The notes: generated by a model not told the origin, from the letters alone. A DNA stretch of 64,000 nucleotides from Thermofontimicrobium_A sp034505795 (GCA_034505795.1 JAPDQM010000003.1:1-64000); one strand, 5' to 3'; counted from the stretch's first letter, positions 34,528-43,590 are shown. A program made the numbers and translations.

Positions 34528-36252
34528 CTAAAAGAGTGCTTTGCCATCCAGATTGGGGGGATGGATTCCAAATTGCCCGACAATGGTTGGTGTGATATCA
34601 TAAATCCGGGCCTGTTGCACCACACCGCTGGTATAGCTGCCCGCAGCAGCCTTTTTCATTAACTTGCGATTGAACGGGGTGGCAAAAATTAAGGGGACGT
34701 ATGAATCGCTAGGATATAAGCTGCCATGAGTCGACCGCATCCGATGACTTTTTTCAAAGCGAAAGTCGTGTTGATAATTGATCAACAGAATTATGTCGCC
34801 GCTATTATCCCCATACATTTCCTGTAGTCGGTCAACGGCTAAGATGTAGCCCTGCTTGTCGCCAAAATTCGATTTCAGCGCCGCAATATGATCGCCAGCC
34901 CGATGTTGATCGTAATGGTAGACTTGATAAACATTCTTTTCATAATCTTTGAAGAGAATATAATCCAGGGCATTGGCCAGAAAATTGTTAACGGTGGAAA
35001 TACCCTGGTTGGCCTTGCTAAACTCCTGGAGCAGCTCGCGCAGATCTTTGAACGTTGGTTGTTCCTGCCAATCGATCTTTTCCCCGCGCGCTCGATACCC
35101 AAAAATGCCCCTTCGGATATAGATTTGAGCGGCTGCAGCAGTGACGGTGATAATGGCGTTGCAGGATGATTCGATTTCGCCATATTCTCCTTTGCCCAAT
35201 ACATCGTAGCCACAGCGTTTCAGCAGCGCTTTCACTTCGGCACGCGTAATCCGTTTGGCATCGTTCAATTCGGCGCCGGTATGTCCATGGTCTGAACAAA
35301 TGACGAATAGCGTGTCATCCAGCGGCGCAAATTTGGAGAGGCTGGTCCAGGTTCTCAAGAACCGCCCCAATTGAGTATCAACCGTGTTGATCAGGTAGTC
35401 CCGCTGAGCGATGAGATCGCCATGATCTTGCAGTTCACCCCGGAGGTGGATGTGCGCCTGGTGATCGTGCCCGCCGAAATAGAGGGTGAATAGATTGGGC
35501 GGTGCATGCTTGTGTCGCACAAAATCTTCCAGATAGCGAATGGCATCGTCCATCATCTCCCCGTCGAAATTTTCTCGATAGTCACCAATACCATCGGCAG
35601 CCCGCTCGGTGATAAATTGCGTTTGATTAAAAATGTCGGGGATAATCCAATCGATCGTTTTGGGATCTGCGCCATCAAAGCGCCAGGGCAGACGCCACGG
35701 AAAAACACCAACGATATGGTTCACGGCGCCCTTATTTTGTGATACGAAAAGATTATAGCAGACGGCACATTTGTACTGTTCATGAAGGTAGTCGTAGATT
35801 GTCTGCGTGCCGCGGTTCATCATGCGACTCCCGCTCCCCTCATTCATAAAAAAACTCAGTGCTTCAAATTTTGAGTAATTCTCAGTCTTGCCTTTGGCCC
35901 CTACCGAGCGCCCCATCCGATCGAAGTGAAAGTTAGCGGTTATGCCATGGTGTTTGGGAAAAAGACCGGTAAAGATGGATGTCTGGCAAGGATAAGTATA
36001 GGATGGAAACGCGGTCACGCAGCGATTTACGACAATAGATTCACTCTGAGTAACATTGTAATCACCGGACAGCGTAATGGCATCGGGAGAGCTGATTTTT
36101 TCCAGGCTGAGGCTGCCCACAATTTTTGATAGGTTGGGTAGGCGCCTGTTGGTATCCTCGCGGAGACTATCCTCGGCCAGCGTGTTATAAAGAACATCGC
36201 GACGCAAGCCATCGATGTCTATGATGACGACATGTCGGATTTGATCGGCCAT
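34528..36252 (-). CDS. Alkaline phosphatase superfamily (nucleotide pyrophosphatase/phosphodiesterase-like) enzyme
   Basis: A 574-residue metal-dependent hydrolase without a signal peptide. Metal-site motifs are visible: VVIIDIDGLRRDV (Asp12/Asp14 region), AFPSYTYPCQTSIFTGLFPKHHGI (nucleophile Thr or Ser near 85-90), YFGGHDHQAHIH (about 255) and VICSDHGHTGAE (about 312). These match the phosphodiesterase/pyrophosphatase branch. The likely start is ATG 36252 with GGAAGGG upstream; a GTG two codons earlier is possible. It follows an unknown membrane protein gene by 62 bp and precedes a small unknown protein by 16 bp. The substrate cannot be told from the sequence; a cytoplasmic location is unusual for the group. 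Confidence 0.85.
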   Translation of the reverse strand: MADQIRHVVIIDIDGLRRDVLYNTLAEDSLREDTNRRLPNLSKIVGSLSLEKISSPDAITLSGDYNVTQSESIVVNRCVTAFPSYTYPCQTSIFTGLFPKHHGITANFHFDRMGRSVGAKGKTENYSKFEALSFFMNEGSGSRMMNRGTQTIYDYLHEQYKCAVCYNLFVSQNKGAVNHIVGVFPWRLPWRFDGADPKTIDWIIPDIFNQTQFITERAADGIGDYRENFDGEMMDDAIRYLEDFVRHKHAPPNLFTLYFGGHDHQAHIHLRGELQDHGDLIAQRDYLINTVDTQLGRFLRTWTSLSKFAPLDDTLFVICSDHGHTGAELNDAKRITRAEVKALLKRCGYDVLGKGEYGEIESSCNAIITVTAAAAQIYIRRGIFGYRARGEKIDWQEQPTFKDLRELLQEFSKANQGISTVNNFLANALDYILFKDYEKNVYQVYHYDQHRAGDHIAALKSNFGDKQGYILAVDRLQEMYGDNSGDIILLINYQHDFRFEKSHRMRSTHGSLYPSDSYVPLIFATPFNRKLMKKAAAGSYTSGVVQQARIYDITPTIVGQFGIHPPNLDGKALF

Positions 36253-36314
36253 CTTCACCCTTCCTTTCTATTTGCTTTTCAAAACTCAATGATTGGTTGG
36301 TATCGCCAAAGATG

Positions 36315-37157
36315 TCAGACTCGTTTTTTTGCAACCGGCTTCAGTTTTTCAGCACCAGCTTCATTATTCCAATGCGGACAATACTTGATGGCATCGCTGC
36401 CGCCGGTTTCACAGGTCGCCCAAATTTCCGGGGTGATCTTTTTTTCCAGCATGTGCTTGTGAACAAACGGGCAAAATGACGGCCGCACGCCCTCCAGCAA
36501 TTCCTTGATCATCTTGCTCAGTTCGATACCATCCACCGGGTAGGAGGTTTTAAAAATATTTTTGTGAATGCGATCCAGGTCCAGATAGAGCGAGGTCAAA
36601 ATAGAGGAAACGCGCGAGACATAATGGTTATAATACAGGCTGCGCTCATAATCCTGGGCGATGTAGAGCATTTGGGTTTTGCGTCGCGCTCGTCGCACGA
36701 TCAAGCGGTTGAACAGATACCCGGCAGCAGCCAAAACCAGAGCAATTCCGGTGAGCGTAATTGGCGCTGCCCCCATGAGTTGGCCAATTGTCAGGCCACC
36801 AGCCGCGCTGATGGTCATGGTAGGGACCGACTGCATAAAGTCCTTGGCTTTTTCACCAAATGTGAGGCTCTCTTTGATGGACTCAAGGTACGCCAGGCGG
36901 AGCTTTTCATTTTCTTGAAAATTGAGTTCCCGTCCTTTGTAGACAATGTCCAGGCTGCGCAAACATGCGTTCATGGTAGCAACGACGCTGGTGATGTATT
37001 TTTTTTCATCCCCTTCGGCCTGGTCGATGATATCCTTCAAGCTGGCATCGACCAGCGTTGCGGTCTCGCGTGATTGTTCGTCATTGGAAAATTTGCCGGT
37101 CTGTGCCCAGACCATACGAATGGCAGTCATCGGCGGAAGTAGATTGGTACTGGCCAT
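36315..37157 (-). CDS. Unknown membrane protein with a glycine-rich hydrophobic hairpin
   Basis: A 280-residue protein I do not recognise. Residues 1-115 are mostly helical and charged; a paired hydrophobic region (about 118-155, TMTISAAGGLTIGQLMGAAP then ITLTGIALVLAAAGYLF) suggests a membrane hairpin rich in Gly and Ala, followed by a very basic stretch (RLIVRRARRKTQ). The C-terminal third has Cys/His pairs (FCPFVHKH, ATCET, YCPHW) that could bind metal. AAAAGGAG precedes the ATG. It lies between an AmrS-type radical SAM gene (18 bp upstream) and the phosphatase-superfamily gene, so it is probably co-transcribed with both. Confidence 0.72.
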   Translation of the reverse strand: MASTNLLPPMTAIRMVWAQTGKFSNDEQSRETATLVDASLKDIIDQAEGDEKKYITSVVATMNACLRSLDIVYKGRELNFQENEKLRLAYLESIKESLTFGEKAKDFMQSVPTMTISAAGGLTIGQLMGAAPITLTGIALVLAAAGYLFNRLIVRRARRKTQMLYIAQDYERSLYYNHYVSRVSSILTSLYLDLDRIHKNIFKTSYPVDGIELSKMIKELLEGVRPSFCPFVHKHMLEKKITPEIWATCETGGSDAIKYCPHWNNEAGAEKLKPVAKKRV

Positions 37158-37175
37158 ATAAGTGGTCTCCTTTTG

Positions 37176-38207
37176 TCAATGATGATCGTTTCCGTGAAAT
37201 AGACCATCGACCCTGGTATCACAATATTTACAATTTCCGGATAGAATATTATTCTCGATAATCTGATAACCGAATCGTTCGATGAGGAGCTTGCCACAGG
37301 CGTGACAGTAGGTGTTCTCTGCTTGATTGCCCGGCACATTGCCCAGATAAACGTAGCGCAGCCCCTGGTTACGACCGATGGCGTGAGCTTGCTCCAGCGT
37401 CGACAGCGGGGTTGGCGGATGATCCTGCATCTGGTACTGGGGATAAAAGCGACTGATGTGCCAGGGCGTCTCCGGCCCTAACTCATTACTGATAAAACCG
37501 GCGATTTGCTGAAGCTCCTGGGGGGAATCATTCTCGCCTGGAATAATCAGGGTGGTGATTTCAACCCAGATATTGAGTTGCTTCATGAGCTTGAGCGTTT
37601 CCAGAACTGGAGCCATTTTAGCGCCGGCAAATTTTTTATAAAAATTATCGCTGAAGCTTTTTAGATCCACATTAGCCGCATCGATATATTCGCTGATGAA
37701 CCGCAATGGCTCTGGATTGATGTATCCATTGGTCACCAAAACGTTTAGCAATCCTGCTTCGTGTGCCAGCCGCGCGGAATAATAGGCATACTCAAAGTAG
37801 ATGGTTGGTTCGGTGTAGGTATAGGCAATAGAGCGACAGTTGTTGCGCTGGGCCATGGTCACAATGTCCTCGGGATTGATCTCCTGGCCGTAATATTTTA
37901 AATCCCCACTTTTATTCACCTGGGAGATGTCATGGTTCTGGCAGAACTTGCAGTGGAAATTGCAGCCAACAGTGGCCAGGGAGAATGAACCTGTGCCAGG
38001 TGCTACATGAAACAGCGGTTTTTTTTCAATTGGATCAACATGTACAGCAATGGCATGGCCATAGACCAGCGAATAGAGACGACCGGCGATGTTCTTGCGG
38101 ACGCCACAAATGCCGATCTGCTCGTTTTTTAGTTTGCAGAAATGAGGACATAATTCGCAGATCACCCGATCCTGCTCCAGTTGGCGATAAAACATGGCTT
38201 CTCTCAT
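37176..38207 (-). CDS. amrS: AmrS-type (AmmeMemoRadiSam) radical SAM enzyme
   Basis: A 343-residue radical SAM protein related to pyruvate formate-lyase activating enzymes. N-terminal Cys set CELCPHFCKLKNEQIGICGVR (positions about 18-38 in part), then the cluster motif VGCNFHCKFCQNH (CxxxCxxC, about 83-95), YTYTEPTIYFEY, and a C-terminal zinc-like set (TYCHACGK and CKYCDTR). This matches the AmmeMemoRadiSam system family, normally found with AMMECR1 and Memo proteins; neither is in this window. The start has GGAGG upstream. It lies 25 bp after queH and 18 bp before an unknown membrane protein gene. The reaction of the family is still poorly defined. Confidence 0.88.
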   Translation of the reverse strand: MREAMFYRQLEQDRVICELCPHFCKLKNEQIGICGVRKNIAGRLYSLVYGHAIAVHVDPIEKKPLFHVAPGTGSFSLATVGCNFHCKFCQNHDISQVNKSGDLKYYGQEINPEDIVTMAQRNNCRSIAYTYTEPTIYFEYAYYSARLAHEAGLLNVLVTNGYINPEPLRFISEYIDAANVDLKSFSDNFYKKFAGAKMAPVLETLKLMKQLNIWVEITTLIIPGENDSPQELQQIAGFISNELGPETPWHISRFYPQYQMQDHPPTPLSTLEQAHAIGRNQGLRYVYLGNVPGNQAENTYCHACGKLLIERFGYQIIENNILSGNCKYCDTRVDGLFHGNDHH

Positions 38208-38232
38208 ACCCCACTCCTCCAGTTCCTGAGGC

Positions 38233-38778
38233 TTATCGTCTTTGCGATTGACTGAAAATGCAACCGCAGTAATCCTGTCGATAAAGCTGATAGGCCTTGC
38301 TTAATTCGATACTTCGTTTGTAACCATCTTTCTTTTTGAAATTCTCTTCTAAAAACGCCACGCCGTAAGTCTCACCAATCTGTTGACCGATTTGATTGAT
38401 CAGCTCAGCATTTTTATGGGGACTGACAGTCAGCGTAGTGGTGATGAAATCAAACTGCCCTGCGATCGCTGCTTGCGCCGTAGCTTCCAGGCGCATGCGA
38501 AAGCAAACCGCACAGCGTCTTCCTCCTTCTGGTTCTCCTTCCAGTCCCCGCACCAGTTCCAACCACTGATCCGCATCGTAGGGCGGGATAATAACCTCGA
38601 CCATCAAACGGTCGCGAATTCTCTCCAGTTCAGCCAGGCGACGGCGATACTCTTCGGCTGGTTGAATATTAGGATTAAAAAAGAAACAGGTGATGTCGTA
38701 TTGATCAGCCATTCGCTCTACCGGTACGACGACGCACGGCGCACAGCACGTATGCAATAATAATCGTTTGCGAATCAT
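38233..38778 (-). CDS. queH: Epoxyqueuosine reductase QueH
   Basis: A 181-residue enzyme for the last step of queuosine synthesis in tRNA (epoxyqueuosine to queuosine), the non-B12 alternative to QueG. Conserved motifs: LLLHTCCAPCVVVPVE (CCxxC near residue 10), FFFNPNIQP, RRCAVCFRMRL and DYCGCIFSQ, giving the two Cys pairs for the 4Fe-4S and second metal sites. The start is set at ATG 38778 because the longer frame begins with TTG and lacks a ribosome-binding site. It lies between the OmpA-family gene and amrS. No other queuosine genes are in the window. Confidence 0.92.
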   Translation of the reverse strand: MIRKRLLLHTCCAPCVVVPVERMADQYDITCFFFNPNIQPAEEYRRRLAELERIRDRLMVEVIIPPYDADQWLELVRGLEGEPEGGRRCAVCFRMRLEATAQAAIAGQFDFITTTLTVSPHKNAELINQIGQQIGETYGVAFLEENFKKKDGYKRSIELSKAYQLYRQDYCGCIFSQSQRR

Positions 38779-38841
38779 GTTACCTGGCTCATTCAAATGG
38801 TGGCATTGATTACCTATCCGCAAATAACTTCCACTTCCCGC

Positions 38842-40326
38842 TCATGGATTGGGCGTAAATAGAACATCGATGCGACGGTTTTGAGCGCGACCGGCTTCGG
38901 TGTCATTAGACGCAATGGGTTTGCTTTCGCCATAGCCAATGGCCGAAATCTGCTCGTCGGTCAGCGCCATGTTAGCCATTAAATAGGACTTTACTGCTTT
39001 GGCTCGTTGGAGCGAAAGCGACTGATTGACGCGATCGTCTCCGATATTATCGGTATGGCCTTCGATTACCACATGAAATTCATCCAGCAGTCGAATCACC
39101 CGTTGCAGCTTGGTCAGCAATTGAAAATATTCTGGCTCGATAACCGCTTTGCCCTTAGGAAAATTCAATTGCAATAGTCGAATCCTGATCTGATCGCCTT
39201 CACGGAACACCGCGGCTTCTTCCGAATCAAACAACGATTCGATCTTTTGAAAGCGCTCGCGTTTCTGCTGTTCTACTGCCAATCGCGCTTTTAGACCCGC
39301 TTCTTGCTCTTTGGTTTTGTCCAGCTCGGCCTTGAGATTCATAATCGTCCCATTGAGCGACTCGATGGTTTGATCCTGGTTCGAAATTTCATTGGCCAAT
39401 TTTTGTTTCTCTTTTTGTAGATTAATTATGGCGTCAATGGCAGTCTTAACCGGTCGTTCAAAGCCGTCATTAAATTCAGGAGTGAATCCCAATTGAGCAA
39501 TGATCTGGGACAGATATTTTTCATTTTGCAAAATGAGTTTTTCCCAATTGGCCTCATCCTTGCGCAATGTCTGAATGACTCTGGATAGGTAAATGGCATG
39601 TTCTATTTCGTAAGCAGCAGCTTCAGCTTTCTGGCGGGCTTGAGACTTGGCACTGCGATCGCTGGTCAGGATTTTTTCAGCTTCCGCTAAAAGCAATTCG
39701 GCGTTTTTAAAGGTGATGGGTGCAAATTTATTGACATTTTGCTCTTGAGATTGCTGCAGGCGTAGTCTGGCGTTACCAATGATGCTGGCTTTTATCGCGA
39801 GCAACTCGGCTTCCCGATAGAGTTTTTCGGTGGCCAGTGCTTTTTCTTTGGCCTTATCCAGGGCACCTTTTTCCAACGTCATGGTGGTTTCATAAAATAG
39901 CATCTCTGCCTTTTCATAAGCCGTCCTGGCAAATTCAGTGGCATTGGCCTCGAGCGCATCCTCGCGAGCCTGTAACAGGTGCGGCAGGGTGATCTTGGCC
40001 AGCTTGGCGTTTTCGACGGCTGACTCCAGCAACGTTTTCACCTCGCCGATTTTTTTCTGGACATTTTTGCCGCGATCGAAATCCTTCGCAGCCTGGTCGT
40101 ATTCCTGCACCGCCTTAGTATAGGTAGTCGGCGAAAGCAGATCCGCCTGCTCCGCTTTGGCTTCGTTCAGAAGATCCGTGACTCGCTGAAAGACCCGCGC
40201 TTTGATGTCCTCCTGGGAGAGTGCGAGAGTAGAGTGCAGCAGCAAGGCCAGGATGATGGATAGTGATAGCCAGTAACTTGAGAATTTTTTGTTATGAAAG
40301 ACATGATGAAGACAACACTTTTTCAT
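38842..40326 (-). CDS. OmpA-family protein with long N-terminal coiled region
   Basis: A 494-residue exported protein. The signal peptide is about residues 1-38 (LSLSIILALLLHSTLALSQ). Residues about 40-350 are charged, Ala/Glu/Lys-rich helices, including DUF4398-like repeats (TYTKAVQEYDQAAKDF, AREDALEANATEFARTAYEKAEML) and a coiled coil (about 300-355). Residues about 375-490 are an OmpA C-terminal peptidoglycan-binding domain (FPKGKAVIEPEY, VVIEGHTDNIGDDRVNQSLS, ISAIGYGESKPIASNDTEAGRAQNRRIDV). It should link peptidoglycan to the envelope. The start has AGGAG upstream, and a sigma70 promoter at 40584-40612 gives a leader of about 250 bases. First gene of the long minus-strand unit. Confidence 0.9.
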   Translation of the reverse strand: MKKCCLHHVFHNKKFSSYWLSLSIILALLLHSTLALSQEDIKARVFQRVTDLLNEAKAEQADLLSPTTYTKAVQEYDQAAKDFDRGKNVQKKIGEVKTLLESAVENAKLAKITLPHLLQAREDALEANATEFARTAYEKAEMLFYETTMTLEKGALDKAKEKALATEKLYREAELLAIKASIIGNARLRLQQSQEQNVNKFAPITFKNAELLLAEAEKILTSDRSAKSQARQKAEAAAYEIEHAIYLSRVIQTLRKDEANWEKLILQNEKYLSQIIAQLGFTPEFNDGFERPVKTAIDAIINLQKEKQKLANEISNQDQTIESLNGTIMNLKAELDKTKEQEAGLKARLAVEQQKRERFQKIESLFDSEEAAVFREGDQIRIRLLQLNFPKGKAVIEPEYFQLLTKLQRVIRLLDEFHVVIEGHTDNIGDDRVNQSLSLQRAKAVKSYLMANMALTDEQISAIGYGESKPIASNDTEAGRAQNRRIDVLFTPNP

Positions 40327-40583
40327 AGCACAGTCTCCTGAATTTTCTAACAGTCCAATTGCTAATTGAAAAAACGTGTTGCTATCCTTGAGCTCACAAG
40401 AAGATGCATTTTTGATTGAAAATGAACAGACCCGATGCGTTTGCCTATGACAGGGAACGGTTCTTGCCTTGAAAACAGAGGTGATTCCTCAGTAATCAAT
40501 TGTCGTTGGTCGAAAATTTGTCGGCGGTAAACTTGATCCCTGAAAAATGGATTTTAGCCAATTTATCGTTTGGCCTGGATAAG

Positions 40584-40612
40584 AATATATGCCAACAATC
40601 GCAAAAAGTCAA
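40584..40612 (-). promoter_or_regulatory. Sigma70-type promoter of the OmpA-queH-amrS unit
   Basis: On the minus strand TTGACT (40607-40612) and TATATT (40584-40589) are 17 bp apart. Transcription would start near 40577. Confidence 0.7.
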
Positions 40613-40682
40613 GCCGAATCTTTATTTTAATAAAATTTTCAGACGGAAGATGTGCAATAGACGCAGGTCAAACACCAGTGAT

Positions 40683-40725
40683 CAAAAATAAAAAAGCTCC
40701 TTGGCCGGGCGTGGGACAAGGAGCT
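40683..40725 (-). terminator. Rho-independent terminator after the methyltransferase gene
   Basis: AGCTCCTTG (40695-40703) and CAAGGAGCT (40717-40725) form a 9-bp stem; on the minus strand it is followed by TTTTTTATTTTTG. Confidence 0.85.
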
Positions 40726-40792
40726 AAAAATAACAAAGCAAATTATCCTGAAGCTCATTGTTAAGATTGGAATTGCTGTTCGATGCATCACC

Positions 40793-41572
40793 TCATTTAT
40801 TACTCTTACTAAGAATTACCGAAGCATGATTTATGAACAACTCCCTTAATATCGAAAATTTCGAAAGCCAGTCCATTCCTTTAATGCCTTCATATTTTCG
40901 ATATTTTATCATTAGTCCGCTGGAGGCAATAATAGACTCGAATCTTGCGATGGTCATTTTGTTAAGTCCGGCTTCAACCTCCTCATATCTCTTCGCGCCA
41001 TCATCTCTAAAATAGCTTCTTACTTTCATCACTGTCTTTTCAGAGAAGATGATATTGATCCACGGCATTTTACAAAAGAATCGCATATGGCTGCCATACG
41101 GTGCAAACCAGGGCGGCCCAAAAGTGATGAGTATTACACCGGAGTCATTGACAACTTTGCTCATATCGCTAAGAATCTGTTCCGGATTTGCAAAATGCTC
41201 AAAGCTATTATGAGAAAGCACTACATCAAAGCTATTGAACATACTTGGCGAAACGCTCTCGACAAAAGACAACTGTTGCGAAGAAATATTGTGATTCTTC
41301 GCATTAACCACCGCTTCTTTTAGCATCTTTTTGTTCGTGTCGATTCCAATAACCGAGCAATTGTATGTCTTGACCAGCGCGATGCATTGATAGCCAGCGC
41401 CGCATCCGAAGTCCATGACTCGCTTTCCGGAAACTAGAGCGCTTAGATTTGGGTAGACCCGGTGCAAAATAGCTAAGGCGCAATCTATGGTTATCGCTTC
41501 CTTCTGCAGTTCGTAGTCGCTATCCCCTGGTGCTCTGGAAATAGAAAGCAAGATGCGCTCACTAATCGTCAT
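40793..41572 (-). CDS. Class I SAM-dependent methyltransferase (UbiE/type 11-like)
   Basis: A 259-residue methyltransferase of unknown substrate. Motif I is VMDFGCGAGYQCIALVKTY (about 52-70), then VIGIDTNKKML, FDVVLSHNSFEHFANPEQIL (type-11 motif), and GVILITFGPPWFAPYGSHM. The C-terminal half with GPPWFAPYGSH is a pattern often seen in methyltransferases of glycan or natural-product loci. AAAGGAGG precedes the ATG. It is the second gene after the outer-membrane barrel gene (40 bp gap) and ends in a strong terminator. Its codon use is somewhat more AT-rich than its neighbours, so transfer is possible but not shown. Confidence 0.85.
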   Translation of the reverse strand: MTISERILLSISRAPGDSDYELQKEAITIDCALAILHRVYPNLSALVSGKRVMDFGCGAGYQCIALVKTYNCSVIGIDTNKKMLKEAVVNAKNHNISSQQLSFVESVSPSMFNSFDVVLSHNSFEHFANPEQILSDMSKVVNDSGVILITFGPPWFAPYGSHMRFFCKMPWINIIFSEKTVMKVRSYFRDDGAKRYEEVEAGLNKMTIARFESIIASSGLMIKYRKYEGIKGMDWLSKFSILRELFINHASVILSKSNK

Positions 41573-41612
41573 GACTAAACCTCCTTTAGGCTTGACTTAG
41601 CGAAATAGCATC

Positions 41613-42779
41613 TTATCGTTTATCGTCGTTCTTTTTCTTGGTATCGCCCTCAAGAATCCGACGTAGCCGTTCCAATTCTCGCTCAGCTTTGCGCCGTTCC
41701 TCTTTGATCCGCTCTAACTCTTCCTCAGCGGACTCGGTTTCTCGCTGCTCCTTGATAATCTGTTCAAATAACTCCCGGCGACTTTCGGCTTTTTTCATTA
41801 GTATGTCCTTATCGCTCAGTCGATAGACATTGGTTGGCAGCAGCACAATATTTAGGCCCAGATTGATGCGCCAGGCGGGATAGTTGGGCATATCATAGAT
41901 TTTCCAGCCGTAGGTATAAAGCGTATTGTCCTTATCCTCAGTCAACCTTAGATCGGTGGCAAAAATAAGGGTTAGCCAACGATAGGCTTTGAAATGAACA
42001 CCCGGTGTCAGATAGAGATAGTCCTCCACGCTATAGGCGGTCGCCAGCGGCGGCCGTTGGAGAAACTTGTTACCAAATAGCTCAATCGAAAAATCAAAAT
42101 CGGCTGTCGGTATTTTGAAGCCAACGCCATAGATCAATTGCTGGCTCATGGCTGTAACGCTGATATTATCGTTACTATAGCGAGTGAGTCGTTTGCCGAC
42201 ATCATTATGATTGATGTAGCCCAAATTCGCATGAACATTGAGATTGTCTTCCGGGTACAGCGGATCTTTGGAATAGGTTAGCATGCCGGTGAAGCCCCAC
42301 TCCACGCTACCCGCCGAATAGGGTTCGAACGGGACATTGTGATATTTGGCGGTCGGAAAGCGAGAGTTGAGACTCACTGCCCAAGTCAATGATGTTCCCT
42401 TAATGGCGTAAGAGCCCAATTTTAAGCCGAGAAACAGATCATCAGGCAAATTGTAACCTTTGCCACCCTTGTGATTGTCCTGATACATAATTGGCGATAG
42501 GGCAAATTCGATATGATCGCCAATGCCGTAATTCAGGCTGAGCGCCCCCTGAACATCCCAATAGGTGACGGCCTGACTTTGATTGGGCGCTAAGGCTGCC
42601 ACTTTACCAAAGAAGCGGGTGCGGGCCGATAGGGTCAGATAGCCGGGCTTCAAATTCCAGGCGGATCTCACATAAACCAGACCATTGCTGCCATTCAAAT
42701 TATTGGCATAGGTCAGCGGCAGTACTGCAAACAGCAGTACTAACATTATCCCCCCCCCAGCGATCAGGCGTAATTTCAT
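41613..42779 (-). CDS. Outer-membrane beta-barrel protein with C-terminal coiled coil
   Basis: A 388-residue exported protein. The signal peptide is about 1-25 (IMLVLLFAVLPLTYA). The middle has alternating aromatic beta-strands typical of an outer-membrane barrel (LTLSARTRFFGKVAAL, SLNYGIGDHIEFALSPIMY, FDFSIELFGNKFLQRPPL). From about residue 325 it continues as a charged Glu/Arg/Lys coiled coil (ETESAEEELERIKEERRKAE), which probably faces the periplasm. I recognise no specific family. A promoter (42850-42877) precedes it; the methyltransferase gene follows 40 bp later. Confidence 0.78.
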   Translation of the reverse strand: MKLRLIAGGGIMLVLLFAVLPLTYANNLNGSNGLVYVRSAWNLKPGYLTLSARTRFFGKVAALAPNQSQAVTYWDVQGALSLNYGIGDHIEFALSPIMYQDNHKGGKGYNLPDDLFLGLKLGSYAIKGTSLTWAVSLNSRFPTAKYHNVPFEPYSAGSVEWGFTGMLTYSKDPLYPEDNLNVHANLGYINHNDVGKRLTRYSNDNISVTAMSQQLIYGVGFKIPTADFDFSIELFGNKFLQRPPLATAYSVEDYLYLTPGVHFKAYRWLTLIFATDLRLTEDKDNTLYTYGWKIYDMPNYPAWRINLGLNIVLLPTNVYRLSDKDILMKKAESRRELFEQIIKEQRETESAEEELERIKEERRKAERELERLRRILEGDTKKKNDDKR

Positions 42780-42849
42780 AATTCAAACCTCCAAGTTGAT
42801 GTCATGATTCAAAAGAAGCAATACCAAATAACTTCGGTTTGATGCCTTT

Positions 42850-42877
42850 AATTTACTTCTTTTTTATAAATTGTCAA
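42850..42877 (-). promoter_or_regulatory. Sigma70-type promoter of the barrel-methyltransferase unit
   Basis: On the minus strand TTGACA (42872-42877) and TAAATT (42850-42855) are 16 bp apart; start near 42843. Confidence 0.65.
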
Positions 42878-42929
42878 TAGATATTTTTGTTGTTACAACA
42901 ACTTAATTGGAAATAACTGGCGAAAAAAA

Positions 42930-43436
42930 CTAATTGAGATTGCTATAATAAACGATCCACCAATAGATTTGAGCCAAAGCAGCAATTCGGGTCACAAATG
43001 CCAGAAAGTTATTTACATGATACCACGTTGAGCCGCTCACGATAATTGTATCGCCAGGTTCCAATTGGGGGATTAACGATTCCTGGCCGCTTTTAGTATA
43101 TTTGTCGACATTAATATGGATGATTTTGTCCTTTTCATCGGCAGTCTTTTTGGCGCGAATCAGTTTGATATGGCTCAATTTGGCGCCCTCGCGCGGCCCA
43201 CCGGCAAAGGAAATGAGCGAAATCAGATCAGTATCGCGCGGCACAAGATACTGGCCAGGCTTGGCCACAAAGCCCCAGATATTCACTTTGATCAAAAGTT
43301 GATCATCGGTACCCAAAAAGTACTGCGCCCCACGAGGATAATTTTGATCCTGCCCAAAGAGAGACGGCTGATTCAGCAGCAAAATAATCGGAAGAACCAG
43401 TAACCACGCGCCCATCACCCTCACAACTAACCTCAT
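42930..43436 (-). CDS. Exported SLBB-domain protein
   Basis: A 168-residue protein with a signal peptide (VMGAWLLVLPIILLLNQPSLFG, about 1-28) and one SLBB (soluble-ligand-binding beta-grasp) domain at about 48-133 (IKVNIWGFVAKPGQYLVPRD, LISFAGGPREGAKLS, LEPGDTIIVSG). A weak hydrophobic segment is at the C-terminus (FVTRIAALAQIYWWIVYY). SLBB domains occur in polysaccharide-export proteins, but the export-specific N-domain (the Wza type) is absent and no polysaccharide genes lie nearby. It has its own promoter at 43504-43532. Confidence 0.8.
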   Translation of the reverse strand: MRLVVRVMGAWLLVLPIILLLNQPSLFGQDQNYPRGAQYFLGTDDQLLIKVNIWGFVAKPGQYLVPRDTDLISLISFAGGPREGAKLSHIKLIRAKKTADEKDKIIHINVDKYTKSGQESLIPQLEPGDTIIVSGSTWYHVNNFLAFVTRIAALAQIYWWIVYYSNLN

Positions 43437-43503
43437 AACACCTCCATCATACTGGAATTATTGCATTGCAGATCGTGACTTGCGGAACGAAAATTCACCC
43501 GCA

Positions 43504-43532
43504 ATTATACAGATAAAAATTCAAAAGGTCAA
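43504..43532 (-). promoter_or_regulatory. Sigma70-type promoter of the SLBB gene
   Basis: On the minus strand TTGACC (43527-43532) and a perfect TATAAT (43504-43509) are 17 bp apart; start near 43497. Confidence 0.75.
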
Positions 43533-43590
43533 GTTAAAATATGGTATTTATTTCTTGCTGAGTCCATTCTTAAATCCAATTGGGAGACGA

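Larger units (their letters stand above)
40327..40792. other. Intergenic region with promoter and terminator
   Basis: No gene. It holds the OmpA-family gene's promoter (40584-40612), its roughly 250-base leader, and the terminator of the upstream minus-strand methyltransferase gene (40683-40725). Confidence 0.6.

Noticed and set aside
42930..43436. SLBB protein considered a Wza-type capsule export protein
   Set aside because: The export-specific N-domain is missing and no polysaccharide genes are near.
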